Source: an uncultured Clostridia bacterium
Lineage (GTDB): Bacteria; Bacillota; Clostridia; TANB77; CAG-508
Assembly (NCBI GenBank): GCA_947573445.1
Contig: CANPFR010000010.1
Span: forward strand, 1 to 58,508
Length of the DNA: 58,508 bases
Direction of reading: 5' to 3'
In this document: positions 19,338 through 27,669 of the stretch, piece after piece
Layout: every line of letters starts with the position of its first letter
Numbering within the stretch: position 1 is the stretch's first letter
Position numbers and translations under genes: made by a program
Notes under the pieces: model-generated
What the model saw: only the letters and a program-made list of their open reading frames with translations
Databases searched by the model: none
What the model was told of the DNA's origin: nothing

Positions 19338-19433
19338 TTTCATTCTCCTTTTTTATGAAAAACAAGATTAATTGCTACAATAAAAAACCTATCCTCCTTT
19401 TCTAATTATTTTGTAAACTTCTACAATGTTGTT

Positions 19434-19462
19434 ATTGTATCATAATTTACATAAAATGTCAA
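19434..19462 (-). promoter_or_regulatory. Promoter of the broken membrane-protein gene
   Basis: TTGACA (19457-19462), 17 bp, and TACAAT (19434-19439) on minus, with TGA before the -10. Confidence 0.75.
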
Positions 19463-19487
19463 TGGTGTTATGGTTAATTTTAAAATT

Positions 19488-19715
19488 CTATCTCATGCAA
19501 ACCACTACCTCGGAAGATATTTCCTCATTCTTCTTGTTAACTCTTGCCCCACCTGTTGATGGTATAGATTCAGACTGAGTGGTCGTTTGCTCTGCTTTAG
19601 CCAATAAAGCATTATTACCTTTCAAAACAAAAATTGTAACTCCTGATAACAACATCAAAACTACTGTTGTAATGAATAATGCAATCAGTATAATTTCTTC
19701 TTTTGTTTTTTTCAT
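19488..19715 (-). CDS. Small pilin-like membrane protein
   Basis: 75 aa from the preferred ATG (19715, behind AGAGGAAAA). The N-terminus KKTKEEIILIALFITTVVLM followed by LSGVTIFVLKGNNALLAKAEQ has the layout of the pilin-leader proteins of this window (basic leader, hydrophobic stretch, then the LSGV...KG..ALL.KA pattern). It lacks the Lys-Gly cleavage site. The tail is short and Ser/Thr/Glu-rich. It is probably a pseudopilin-like or decayed surface protein; function unknown. An AT-rich stretch of about 250 bp to the fhs 3' end holds no gene I can support. Confidence 0.5.
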   Translation of the reverse strand: MKKTKEEIILIALFITTVVLMLLSGVTIFVLKGNNALLAKAEQTTTQSESIPSTGGARVNKKNEEISSEVVVCMR

Positions 19716-19964
19716 TTCTTTTTTCCTCTTAGTATATTCTATATTTGCGGCTTTTTTAAGCCACATACGTCAAAAAACAATCTACATAAGTAGTGTACAA
19801 AACATCCATCTTATATACATTGTTTTTTATTTTTAAATATAATTATTTGATATTTTTCAAACTTTTAAAAGTACGTGTATACAGTAACAAGGCTTTCAGT
19901 CTTTTGGGTAAATTGTTTTATTCTATTGGTTTGTTTCATCTTCGATTTTACTGCTTTTTATTTT

Positions 19965-21623
19965 TTAAAAAATTCCAACAATCTCCCCATTCTCATCTAC
20001 ATAAATATCTTCTGCTGCTGGAACTCTTGGAAGTCCTGGCATGGTAAATATTTTACCCGTTTTGACAACAACAAATTCAGCTCCTGTTTTTAAGATAATT
20101 TCACTAACGTGAATTTTGAATGGTTCTTTACATTGCAGATTTTTGGCATCATCTGAAAATGAATATTGTGTTTTGGCAATACATACAGGATATTTTTGAT
20201 ACCCTAACTTTTCAATATTTTCAATCTCTTTTATTGCTTCTTCACTATATTCAACACCTTCTGCACCATAAATTTTTGTGGCAATCTTTTCTATTTTCGT
20301 TTGAATATCATCTTCTTCCTCATAAACAAACTGAATGGTTTCTTTTTGGGCATTTTTCATGACTTTTTCTGCCAAATCCAACGCACCTTCTCCCCCTTTT
20401 GCCCATACCTCAGCAAGACTCAATTCCACGCCAGCTTCTTTCAAACGATTTGACAAAAAGTCAATTTCCTTCTCTGTGTCAGAAACAAATTTATTAATCG
20501 CAACTACAACTTCTATGCCATATTGATTTTTAATATTATCCACATGTTTCAATAAATTTTCAATGCCATTTTCCAATGCTTCGATATTCTCAGAGGTACA
20601 TTCTTTGACATCTAGACCACCATGATATTTTAATGCTTTTAAAGTTGCTACACAAACTGCTACTGATGGTTTCAAACCAGATTTTCTACATTTGATATCC
20701 ACAAATTTCTCTGCTCCTAAGTCTGCTCCAAATCCTGCCTCTGTGACAACAAAGTCACCCAATTTCAATGCCATTTTTGTTGCCATCACACTGTTACAAC
20801 CATGAGCAATATTGGCAAAAGGCCCACCATGAATAAAAGCTAAATTATGCTCTAACGTTTGTACAATATTAGGATACATCGCATCTTTCATCAATGCTGT
20901 AACCGCTCCTTGTGCTTTCAAATCACTCACTTTAATTGGTTCATTTTCTTCGTTAAATCCGATGGTTATATTCCCAACTCTTCTTTCAAAATCCTTTAAA
21001 TCATTGGATAAACACATGACTGCCATGATTTCGGAAGCAACTGTTATATCAAATCCATCCTTTCTTGGTACAATATTTTTTTCCTGGGAAAGTCCTACTT
21101 GTACTTCACGCAAAGCTCTGTCATTTAAATCCATACATCGTTTCCAAATCACTTTTTTAAATTTTAACTTATTTCCAAAATAAAGATGATTGTCAATCAT
21201 GGCCGAAATTAAGTTGTTAGCAGCTGTTATACTATGAATATCACCTGTGAAATGCAAATTGATTTCATCCATTGGAGCAACTTGAGCATAACCTCCACCT
21301 GTTGCACCACCTTTCATTCCAAAAACAGGTCCTAAAGATGGCTCTCTTAAAGCCAAAACTGATTTTTTTCCTAATCGGTTTAAACCATCTGATAACCCAA
21401 TTGAAATGGTTGTTTTTCCTTCTCCCAACGGAGTTGGATTAATAGAAGTAACCAAAATCAATTTGCCATTTTCTTTATTTTGTAATTTTTTCATTAATTG
21501 AGCATCCACTTTGGCTTTGTATTTTCCATATGGAATCAAATCATCCTCTAGAATTCCAAATTTTTCTGCTACTTTCGTTATTTTATCTAAAGTTACACTT
21601 TTGGCAATTTCAATATCATTCAT
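19965..21623 (-). CDS. fhs: Formate-tetrahydrofolate ligase
   Basis: The 552-aa protein makes 10-formyl-THF from formate, THF and ATP. It feeds PurH and, in acetogens, the Wood-Ljungdahl methyl branch. The P-loop TPLGEGKTT is at about residue 63, followed by REPSLGPVFGMKGGATGGG in the usual place. The C-terminus GLPRVPAAEDI matches the family end. The start is taken at ATG 21623 (MNDIEIAKS) behind AAAGGAAAG. An upstream ATG at 21659 overlaps the previous gene region. It is the last gene of the asp23-fhs operon. No CGG is in frame. Confidence 0.96.
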   Translation of the reverse strand: MNDIEIAKSVTLDKITKVAEKFGILEDDLIPYGKYKAKVDAQLMKKLQNKENGKLILVTSINPTPLGEGKTTISIGLSDGLNRLGKKSVLALREPSLGPVFGMKGGATGGGYAQVAPMDEINLHFTGDIHSITAANNLISAMIDNHLYFGNKLKFKKVIWKRCMDLNDRALREVQVGLSQEKNIVPRKDGFDITVASEIMAVMCLSNDLKDFERRVGNITIGFNEENEPIKVSDLKAQGAVTALMKDAMYPNIVQTLEHNLAFIHGGPFANIAHGCNSVMATKMALKLGDFVVTEAGFGADLGAEKFVDIKCRKSGLKPSVAVCVATLKALKYHGGLDVKECTSENIEALENGIENLLKHVDNIKNQYGIEVVVAINKFVSDTEKEIDFLSNRLKEAGVELSLAEVWAKGGEGALDLAEKVMKNAQKETIQFVYEEEDDIQTKIEKIATKIYGAEGVEYSEEAIKEIENIEKLGYQKYPVCIAKTQYSFSDDAKNLQCKEPFKIHVSEIILKTGAEFVVVKTGKIFTMPGLPRVPAAEDIYVDENGEIVGIF

Positions 21624-21642
21624 ATTTCTCTTTCCTTTCTTC

Positions 21643-22083
21643 TTATAATAATGCTCCAATTACAATTCCTAATATTGCTCCTACAAATACTTGAATTGGT
21701 GTATGTCCTAATACTTCGACTAATTTTTCCTGTACTTCCAATGTTGTAAGACCTGGTGTTTCTAATATTTTGTTTAAAATTCTTGCTTGTTTTCCCGCAG
21801 CACGTCTTACTCCTGCCGCATCATACATAACCACAAATGCCATCACCATGCTAATTGCAAAAATTCCATTATCAAAACCATATTCTTTCCCTACACAAGT
21901 TGCTAATGAGCAAACTACAGCCGAATGTGAACTTGGCATTCCACCAGCCCCTATAATTCTTTTTACATCAAGTTTTTTATTAACAATTAATTCCGTTAAT
22001 ACCTTAAATGTTTGAATTAAAAACCATAATACAAATGGAATATAGACACATTTATTATGTATAATATCATTAAAAATTTGCAT
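21643..22083 (-). CDS. DUF212 (YuiD-like) divergent PAP2 membrane protein
   Basis: 146 aa, with four hydrophobic stretches. GGMPSSHSA (about residue 47-55) and the later YDAAGVRRAAGKQA and LGHTPIQVFVGAILG segments mark the DUF212 family, distantly related to PAP2 acid phosphatases. Substrate unknown; family members are membrane phosphatase candidates. It lies in the operon between xseB and fhs with 12-20 bp gaps. Confidence 0.85.
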   Translation of the reverse strand: MQIFNDIIHNKCVYIPFVLWFLIQTFKVLTELIVNKKLDVKRIIGAGGMPSSHSAVVCSLATCVGKEYGFDNGIFAISMVMAFVVMYDAAGVRRAAGKQARILNKILETPGLTTLEVQEKLVEVLGHTPIQVFVGAILGIVIGALL

Positions 22084-22095
22084 CTTTCTTACACC

Positions 22096-22326
22096 TCAAT
22101 CCCCTTGATTGAAGTTTTCCTCCTTTATCTCGTCATTTTCTTTGATTAATATTGATATTTTTTTCTCTGCTTCTTCAATTTGTTGACTACACTTTTTAGA
22201 AATACCAATTCCTTCTTCAAATAACTTCATTGTTTCTTCTAATGAAATGCCTTCTTCTTTCTCTAATTTTGTTGTAATATCTTCTAATCGATTTAACAAA
22301 TCTTCAAAATTCTCTTGCTTTTTCAC
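22096..22326 (-). CDS. xseB: Exodeoxyribonuclease VII small subunit
   Basis: 76 aa, the usual length. NFEDLLNRLEDITTKLEKEE followed by SLEETMKLFEEGIGISKKC is the classic XseB two-helix pattern. It binds XseA to form the single-strand-specific nuclease. Xse genes usually adjoin, but here a 171-aa anchored protein lies between them. Confidence 0.93.
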   Translation of the reverse strand: MKKQENFEDLLNRLEDITTKLEKEEGISLEETMKLFEEGIGISKKCSQQIEEAEKKISILIKENDEIKEENFNQGD

Positions 22327-22359
22327 TGAAAGAGTCTCCCTTCTATTTGGTTTCTTCTT

Positions 22360-22875
22360 TTAGTCAAGTTCTACTGCTCCTGTCTCTAAATTAACTCTAA
22401 AATAATATTTCACTGTTGCAGATACTTTATCTTTCACTGCTACAACGTATTCTCCTTTTTCATTCACATAATCAAATACATAATTAACTGTATCATCTTG
22501 CAATTCTTTTTTGACTAATTCAATCGCTTTTTGCTTTTGATCGGTAATCCCAGGTTGTGTAGGAGATGTATTATTTTTGTTGGTAGATACGGTTGTATTT
22601 TGAGCAGAAGGATTGGTATTTTGAGATGAATCTGTTGTGGCATCTTCTGGTGAATTGGTTATCTCATTTTGAACGTCATTTTCAATGCTTTCTGTCTCAT
22701 TACTGATTTCTTCACCTTGATTTTCTTCCGTATTCGTTGTGTTTGAGACATCCTTATCCTTTACTTTATTTTGGATATCATGAATCATAAAAAAAGTTAT
22801 CACAACTACCAAAATACAAATGATTGGTACCCAAATTTTCAAATTTAGTCTTCCTTTTTTTTCTCTTTTTGCCAT
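22360..22875 (-). CDS. Membrane-anchored protein with PepSY-like C-terminal domain
   Basis: 171 aa. There is a basic N-terminus, one membrane segment (about residues 14-31), a low-complexity Asn/Thr/Ser/Glu linker (about 40-110), and a C-terminal domain of about 60 residues (QKAIELVKKEL ... YYFRVNLETGAVELD) with PepSY-like spacing. It is probably extracytoplasmic. Its place between xseA and xseB is odd and gives no clear functional hint. PepSY membership is a guess from pattern. Confidence 0.6.
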   Translation of the reverse strand: MAKREKKGRLNLKIWVPIICILVVVITFFMIHDIQNKVKDKDVSNTTNTEENQGEEISNETESIENDVQNEITNSPEDATTDSSQNTNPSAQNTTVSTNKNNTSPTQPGITDQKQKAIELVKKELQDDTVNYVFDYVNEKGEYVVAVKDKVSATVKYYFRVNLETGAVELD

Positions 22876-22886
22876 TTTACTCCTCC

Positions 22887-24074
22887 TTAAATTATCTTTG
22901 CTTTTGCCTCTCCATCTTGAAATCTTAAATTAATTTCCATATTGCTTTGTAGCTCTTTTGCATGTGTCATAATTTTGCCCTCCCATTCTGCCACACAATA
23001 TCCTCTTGATAAAGTTTTTAGGGGGCTTAATGCATCCAATTTCGTTACTTCTTTTGAAAATTGCATGTTCAGTTCTTTTACTCTTTTTTGGACAGCCTGT
23101 TCCATTTGTTTTGCCAATTGATCAATTCGCAAATACTGTTGTTGAACTTTCTGATATGGTTCCTTATATACCATAGAATTCATGCATTTTTCTAATTTTA
23201 ATTTCATCCAATCTGTTTTTCTTTTTAATGCCATTTTCAATCGATTTTGATAAACTGTTATTGTATTTTTCAAATCAGTTCTATCTGCCACCACCAATTC
23301 CGCAGCAGCTGATGGAGTTGGTGCCCTTAAATCAGCCACAAAATCGGCTATGGTAAAATCAGTTTCATGCCCTACTGCTGATACAATTGGTAAGCCAGAT
23401 TCATAAATGGCATGTGCCACAATCTCCTCATTAAATGGCCATAAATCCTCTAATGACCCCCCACCTCTCGCCAAAATGATTACATCTGCTAAGTTTTTCT
23501 CATTCATCAGTTGAATTGCTTCTACAATTTTAACAGCCGCCCCAGTTCCTTGCACTGGAATCGGCAATAAACGAATATAAACATTCGGATTTCTTCTGGT
23601 GGAAACATTGATAATATCACGAATAACAGCACCTGTATTTGATGTTAAAACACCAATCACTTTAGGCATAAATGGAATTTTCTTCTTGTGCGATTCATCA
23701 AATAGCCCTTGTTTTTCCAGTCTTTCTTTTAGCTGTTCGTATTGAGCATACAAATTTCCAATTCCATCCTCCTGCATTGCTTGCACATAAATCTGATAAA
23801 CACCATCACGTTCAAAAACGCCAACACTTCCCAACACATTTACTTTCATTCCATCTTTTGGCACAAAATTCAGATGTGGAGTCGCACTTTTAAACATCAC
23901 ACATTTTACTAAGGCTTTCTCATCTTTTAAGGTAAAATACATATGACCTGTATAATGATGTTTGAAATTCGAAATTTCGCCTGAGACATAAACAGCATTT
24001 AAATACTCGTCATTTGCCATTTTATCTTTCACATATTGATTTAATTCTGCTACAGAAATCGGCTTTATTTTCAT
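22887..24074 (-). CDS. xseA: Exodeoxyribonuclease VII large subunit
   Basis: 395 aa. An N-terminal OB domain (VSGEISNFKHHYTGHMYFTL, about residue 30) is followed by the catalytic core with GVLTSNTGAVIRDI, ARGGGSLEDLWPFN, and VGHETDFTIADFVADLRAPT. The C-terminal coiled region ends LSRGYC. It degrades single-stranded DNA into oligonucleotides. The start overlaps the nusB stop by 4 bp (coupling). Confidence 0.96.
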   Translation of the reverse strand: MKIKPISVAELNQYVKDKMANDEYLNAVYVSGEISNFKHHYTGHMYFTLKDEKALVKCVMFKSATPHLNFVPKDGMKVNVLGSVGVFERDGVYQIYVQAMQEDGIGNLYAQYEQLKERLEKQGLFDESHKKKIPFMPKVIGVLTSNTGAVIRDIINVSTRRNPNVYIRLLPIPVQGTGAAVKIVEAIQLMNEKNLADVIILARGGGSLEDLWPFNEEIVAHAIYESGLPIVSAVGHETDFTIADFVADLRAPTPSAAAELVVADRTDLKNTITVYQNRLKMALKRKTDWMKLKLEKCMNSMVYKEPYQKVQQQYLRIDQLAKQMEQAVQKRVKELNMQFSKEVTKLDALSPLKTLSRGYCVAEWEGKIMTHAKELQSNMEINLRFQDGEAKAKII

Positions 24075-24500
24075 TGTTCCACCTTTTTATCTAAATTTTT
24101 ATCTTTCACAACACTTGCCAAAATTCCATTGATAAATACAGGTGCTGACTCATCTGAATACCTTTTGGCTAATTCAATCACTTCATTAATAGCGACTTTA
24201 TAAGGAACTTGCTTATAAAGCATCTCATAAATGGCTATTTTGATTAAACTTAAGTTAATTTTTGAAACACGATTTAAACTCCAATTCTCTTTTAAATTTT
24301 TTTCAATCAACGTATTAATTTCAGAGGAATATTGGATTAATCCGACCCTGTATATCTTTTAAATACGTAATCACTTTTTCATCTGTTACTTCATTATTTT
24401 CTATAAAAATAGCAACTTGCTCCAAATCTTCCTGGCTTTTTTGCATTTCTAAACCGTAGATGAGTTTAAAAGCTAGTTCTCTCATTGCTGACCTTTGCAT
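24071..24500 (-). CDS. nusB: Transcription antitermination factor NusB, frame restored by +1 shift at CGG
   Basis: NusB binds the boxA RNA with NusE and aids rRNA transcription. From ATG 24500 (RBS GGAGGA) the protein reads MQRSAMRELAFKLIYGLEMQ, a typical NusB start. At codon 53 an in-frame CGG leads to a stop after RINPIFL. Skipping the C gives GGLIQYSSEINTLIEKNL and continues directly into WSLNRVSKINLSLIKIAIYE and ELAKRYSDESAPVFINGIL, the family core. Total is 142 aa, normal. Taken from an internal ATG, only a 79-aa C-terminal piece would be called. It lies in the asp23 operon, overlapping xseA. Confidence 0.88.
24342..24344 (-). other. CGG +1 recoding site in nusB (codon 53)
   Basis: Context is CAG GGT [C] GGA TTA ATC. 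Removing the C joins the two halves of NusB in one frame. Confidence 0.75.
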
Positions 24501-24509
24501 GATTTCCTC

Positions 24510-24722
24510 CTAAAATTTGTCAATAAAATTCTTTAAATTCTCTTTCACATTTTCCTTATTTTTTTGTACATAATTTCCTACATAAATCCCCGCAACAATC
24601 ACAATCACGGCAATACATAATTTATACAAAGCTGTACCCAAAAGAATGAGTGCAATAACCGCTCCAATTATCGCCCCTTTGTATTTATTCCAAAATTCTT
24701 TAAAATTGTTAGAATCATTCAT
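24510..24722 (-). CDS. DUF2273 small membrane protein
   Basis: 70 aa from the ATG at 24722 (MNDSNNFKEFWNKYKG), with AAAGGAAG upstream. Two hydrophobic stretches with the FW.KYKGAIIG start are typical of DUF2273, which accompanies AmaP and Asp23. It probably sits in the membrane as part of the Asp23 anchoring complex. Confidence 0.8.
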   Translation of the reverse strand: MNDSNNFKEFWNKYKGAIIGAVIALILLGTALYKLCIAVIVIVAGIYVGNYVQKNKENVKENLKNFIDKF

Positions 24723-24751
24723 TTTACAATCCGCTTCCTTTCTTTGCACTT

Positions 24752-25360
24752 TTATGCTTGTTCTTGCTCTTGTTTTTCCTCTTCTTTTGTTATTTCAGTC
24801 TCTTCTGCTGCTGGTAAACCTTTGATTTTTTTATTGGTAATATTTTTCACTTTAACATTAACTTGTTTTACTTCCAAATCAGCCGTTTTGCTCAAAGCCT
24901 CTTTAATTCTATTTTGAATTTCCACTGAAACTTCTTTTATCATCATATCTTTGGAAACTAAAGTTGTAACATAAACAACTAGATTATTGTTTTTATCTAA
25001 AAATGTCCTACTAGCTATTGCTTCGATTCCTTGCACATCTTTTACAATATTAGCAATTAAATTTTCTAGGCTTTCTCTTGAAATTACCAGTTTTCCAGCA
25101 TTATTTTCTAACGTAACCCCATTTCTTCCATCATCTTCTGAACTCTTGCCAAAAAATAGACATTTCATCGCCAATAATAACACAACTATCGATACTCCAA
25201 TGGTCACTTTTATAGACATTTCATCTCTTAATAGAGCTACTATCGTTTGCGTCACAACACTTACTTGAATAATATCTAGCATTATCAAAATCAAAGCAAT
25301 CGAAATAATACTCATGATGATTGAAAATAAGATTAAAGATAATTTTTCTAAAAATTTCAT
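24752..25360 (-). CDS. amaP: Alkaline shock response membrane anchor protein AmaP
   Basis: 202 aa from ATG 25360, behind a GGAGGA. Earlier in-frame start codons would overlap the asp23 gene. Two membrane segments (about 4-35 and 50-70) are followed by an Asp23-like domain (GKLVISRESLENLIANIVKD). AmaP tethers Asp23 to the membrane in staphylococci. The C-terminus is Glu/Gln-rich. A CGG lies just before the start codon, in the ribosome-binding region, and is not translated. Confidence 0.87.
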   Translation of the reverse strand: MKFLEKLSLILFSIIMSIISIALILIMLDIIQVSVVTQTIVALLRDEMSIKVTIGVSIVVLLLAMKCLFFGKSSEDDGRNGVTLENNAGKLVISRESLENLIANIVKDVQGIEAIASRTFLDKNNNLVVYVTTLVSKDMMIKEVSVEIQNRIKEALSKTADLEVKQVNVKVKNITNKKIKGLPAAEETEITKEEEKQEQEQA

Positions 25361-25382
25361 TTTTTTCCTCCGTTTATCACTT

Positions 25383-25811
25383 TTATTCTTCTCTATTACT
25401 ATTTTCTTCTTCGCGTTCCTTTTCCGTTTTTTTATGAACTCCTTGTACATGAACATTTACTTCAAGCACTTTTAAATCTGTCATCGCTTCTACTGATTTT
25501 TTAATCCTCGTTTGAATTTCATAAGCAACATCTGGGATTCTAGCACCATATTCAACAATTACATTCACATCAATTTTGGTACTTTTTTCTCCAACTTCAA
25601 CTTTGATTCCTCTACTCAAATTCTTCTTTCCACTAAAAGCCTCCGTGATTCCTGCAAATCCACCTGCCATAGCATGTACTCCTTCTACTTCTGAAACAGC
25701 AATACCAGCATAAGTTGCTACCACATCATTGGAAATCTTAATTGTATCATTTCCTCTTACCGAAACTTCTTCTGGAGTTTCATTTTCTATGATTTCATTT
25801 TGATCAGACAT
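25383..25811 (-). CDS. Asp23/Gls24 family envelope stress protein
   Basis: 142 aa. NDVVATYAGIAVSEVEGVHA (about residue 27-46), then RGIKVEVGEKSTKIDVNVIV and EIQTRIKKSVEAMTDLKV mark the Asp23 fold. It is the first gene of an operon running to fhs. The protein is membrane-associated through AmaP and is a marker of cell-envelope stress in Firmicutes. Confidence 0.92.
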   Translation of the reverse strand: MSDQNEIIENETPEEVSVRGNDTIKISNDVVATYAGIAVSEVEGVHAMAGGFAGITEAFSGKKNLSRGIKVEVGEKSTKIDVNVIVEYGARIPDVAYEIQTRIKKSVEAMTDLKVLEVNVHVQGVHKKTEKEREEENSNREE

Positions 25812-25841
25812 TTTGATTCCCTCCTTTTATAATTTTCTTTT

Positions 25842-25870
25842 AGTATATCAATATATGAGAGAATTTACAA
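25842..25870 (-). promoter_or_regulatory. Promoter of the asp23-fhs operon
   Basis: TTGTAA (25865-25870), 17 bp, and TATACT (25842-25847) on minus, with TGA before the -10. A leader of about 25-30 nt precedes asp23. Confidence 0.65.
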
Positions 25871-25908
25871 GTATTTTTCGTTAATTTTTAAGAATTTTTA
25901 TAAGTTTT

Positions 25909-25962
25909 GAAAAAACAGAGAGTATATCTATTACTTTTGCTACAAAAATAATAAATATACTC
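25909..25962 (-). terminator. Terminator of the ogg-udg operon
   Basis: A 14-bp stem with one G-U pair (25920-25933 with 25949-25962) and a T-run (25911-25915) on minus, located downstream of the udg gene and just upstream of the asp23 promoter. Confidence 0.75.
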
Positions 25963-26186
25963 TTTTCATCTTAGGAAAGAATTTCTTTTTTATAATTCAA
26001 ATCAGATCTTATTTGCGTTTTTACCCAACAACACATTATTTAATTTGTCAAGTCTCAAAAATAGGTTTTTTGTCGTTTCCAGTTTTATTTTCAAGTTTTT
26101 TTGCTGTTTTCGTTGTATTTTTATATATTTTCTATATATTATCTCCATTTTTCTTCTTTTTTCTCTCTTGTTGATTAAATCATACC

Positions 26187-26756
26187 TCATTCTTCCTTTT
26201 CCAATTTACCATCACACTCACGAATCACTAATTGCAAATCATTCCAAAAATCAATTTTTTTGGAATCATCTCTAAGCAATGCTGCTGGATGAAATGTGGG
26301 CATATATTTGATTCCTTTTCTTTCAATCCATTTTCCACGACTAGATGTAATGCCATATTGGTCACCTAAGATGTTTTTTAGGGCTGTATTCCCCATTAAT
26401 ACAACAATTTCTGGTTTGACAAGCATCACTTGATTGCGTAAATAATCTAAACAACTATTGGCCTCGTTCTTTAATGGAGTACGATTGCCAGGTGGCCTAC
26501 ATTTTACAATATTAGCAATATAAATTTTTTCTCTTGGTATACCAAGTCCCTTAAAGGCTTGATTCATTAATTTTCCCGCTTTTCCAACAAATGGCACACC
26601 TTGTTTATCCTCATCGGCTCCAGGTCCTTCCCCAATAAACATAATTTTGGCATTGGGATCTCCATCTGCAAATACAGTATTCGTCCTATTTTCGCACAAA
26701 CCACATCTGGTGCATTTTTTCACTTCTTCATTGATTTCTTCTAATGTTTGGTACAT
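26187..26756 (-). CDS. Type 4 uracil-DNA glycosylase
   Basis: 189 aa. [10 protein letters not shown] near the N-terminus supplies part of the iron-sulfur ligands. [24 protein letters not shown] (as two adjacent motifs, about residue 41-64) is the uracil-binding and catalytic region, [13 protein letters not shown] follows, and [10 protein letters not shown] is the C-terminal motif. It removes uracil from DNA to start base excision repair. It is last in an operon with ogg and addB, all DNA repair. Confidence 0.93.
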   Translation of the reverse strand: MYQTLEEINEEVKKCTRCGLCENRTNTVFADGDPNAKIMFIGEGPGADEDKQGVPFVGKAGKLMNQAFKGLGIPREKIYIANIVKCRPPGNRTPLKNEANSCLDYLRNQVMLVKPEIVVLMGNTALKNILGDQYGITSSRGKWIERKGIKYMPTFHPAALLRDDSKKIDFWNDLQLVIRECDGKLEKEE

Positions 26757-26816
26757 ATTATTTCCTTTCTTTGTTTATCATTTCATTTTCTTCCTAATTT
26801 TTTAACACCATCTCTT

Positions 26817-27608
26817 TTACAAACTAATCATCGCTGTTGCTCGTTTAAAATTCTCACCTTCTGCTCTTGCTGAGTGAATTTTATCTTGATTACAAACACT
26901 ACAAATGCCGCAATCAATTATGTTATTTTCTTTCAATCCTAAATCTTGAAGCAATATTTTGTTAATCAAAACAGTATCAATCATATATTTGGTCTTTCCA
27001 TCTTTGATTTCTCCAACTTCTATTATTTCTTCTAATCGATTGGTAAATCTAAATATTTCACTACATAAATCCTTCACCTCTTCATCAACTTCAAAATGAC
27101 ATTTTCGAATGCTTGGGCAAATGCAACAAATTAGATCACTTGGCTTGCATTGATAAAAATTCATCATCTTAACAACTGTTTTTTCTACTATTTTTTGGAA
27201 TGTTCCTTTCCAACCAGAATGTACATTGGCAATCACTTTCTTGACAGGGTCATACAATAAAAACAAAATACAATCTGCGTTTTTCGTTGTTAAGGTAATA
27301 TTTTTCTGATCTGTTATCAATCCATCCACTGCAAAAAGTTCCTCACTTTTTTGTACCTTTGTAATGCATTTTACTGTACCTGTATGTGTCTGAATCGGTT
27401 TAACAAACGTGTCTTCTTCCACTTCTAATGCCTTCGAAAGACGTAAATAACTGGATTTTTCGACTGGTGTATCGTGACTAAAATCCAAATCCTCTCCTTT
27501 CAAAGTATAAGCATGTTTCACGCCATATTTGAGTAATTTCTTAAATTGAATGTATTGAATATCTCCTTTATTTTGGTAAATGATTGTATCGTTTGAAAAA
27601 TGAAACAT
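26817..27608 (-). CDS. pgeF: YfiH/PgeF family polyphenol oxidase / purine nucleoside phosphorylase-like
   Basis: 263 aa from ATG 27608, behind AAAGGAAG. An upstream in-frame start at 27656 lacks support. The metal-binding pattern KNADCILFLL, NVHSGWKGT and CICPSIRKCHFEVD is complete. Family members act on purine nucleosides or edit peptidoglycan (PgeF removes mis-incorporated L-Ser). Which activity applies here is open. A C-terminal cysteine-rich part GICSVCNQDKIHSARAE is normal for the family. Confidence 0.88.
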   Translation of the reverse strand: MFHFSNDTIIYQNKGDIQYIQFKKLLKYGVKHAYTLKGEDLDFSHDTPVEKSSYLRLSKALEVEEDTFVKPIQTHTGTVKCITKVQKSEELFAVDGLITDQKNITLTTKNADCILFLLYDPVKKVIANVHSGWKGTFQKIVEKTVVKMMNFYQCKPSDLICCICPSIRKCHFEVDEEVKDLCSEIFRFTNRLEEIIEVGEIKDGKTKYMIDTVLINKILLQDLGLKENNIIDCGICSVCNQDKIHSARAEGENFKRATAMISL

Positions 27609-27669
27609 AAACCTTTCTTCCTTTCTTTTTTTATATGAGTCTAGACATAAACCCATTTTTAAGCAAAAT

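Noticed and set aside
26002..26190. 62-aa minus-strand ORF overlapping the udg stop codon
   Set aside because: It overlaps as ATGA, which is suggestive, but the sequence is a low-complexity Lys/Asn/Ile stretch of AT-rich DNA and no family is seen.
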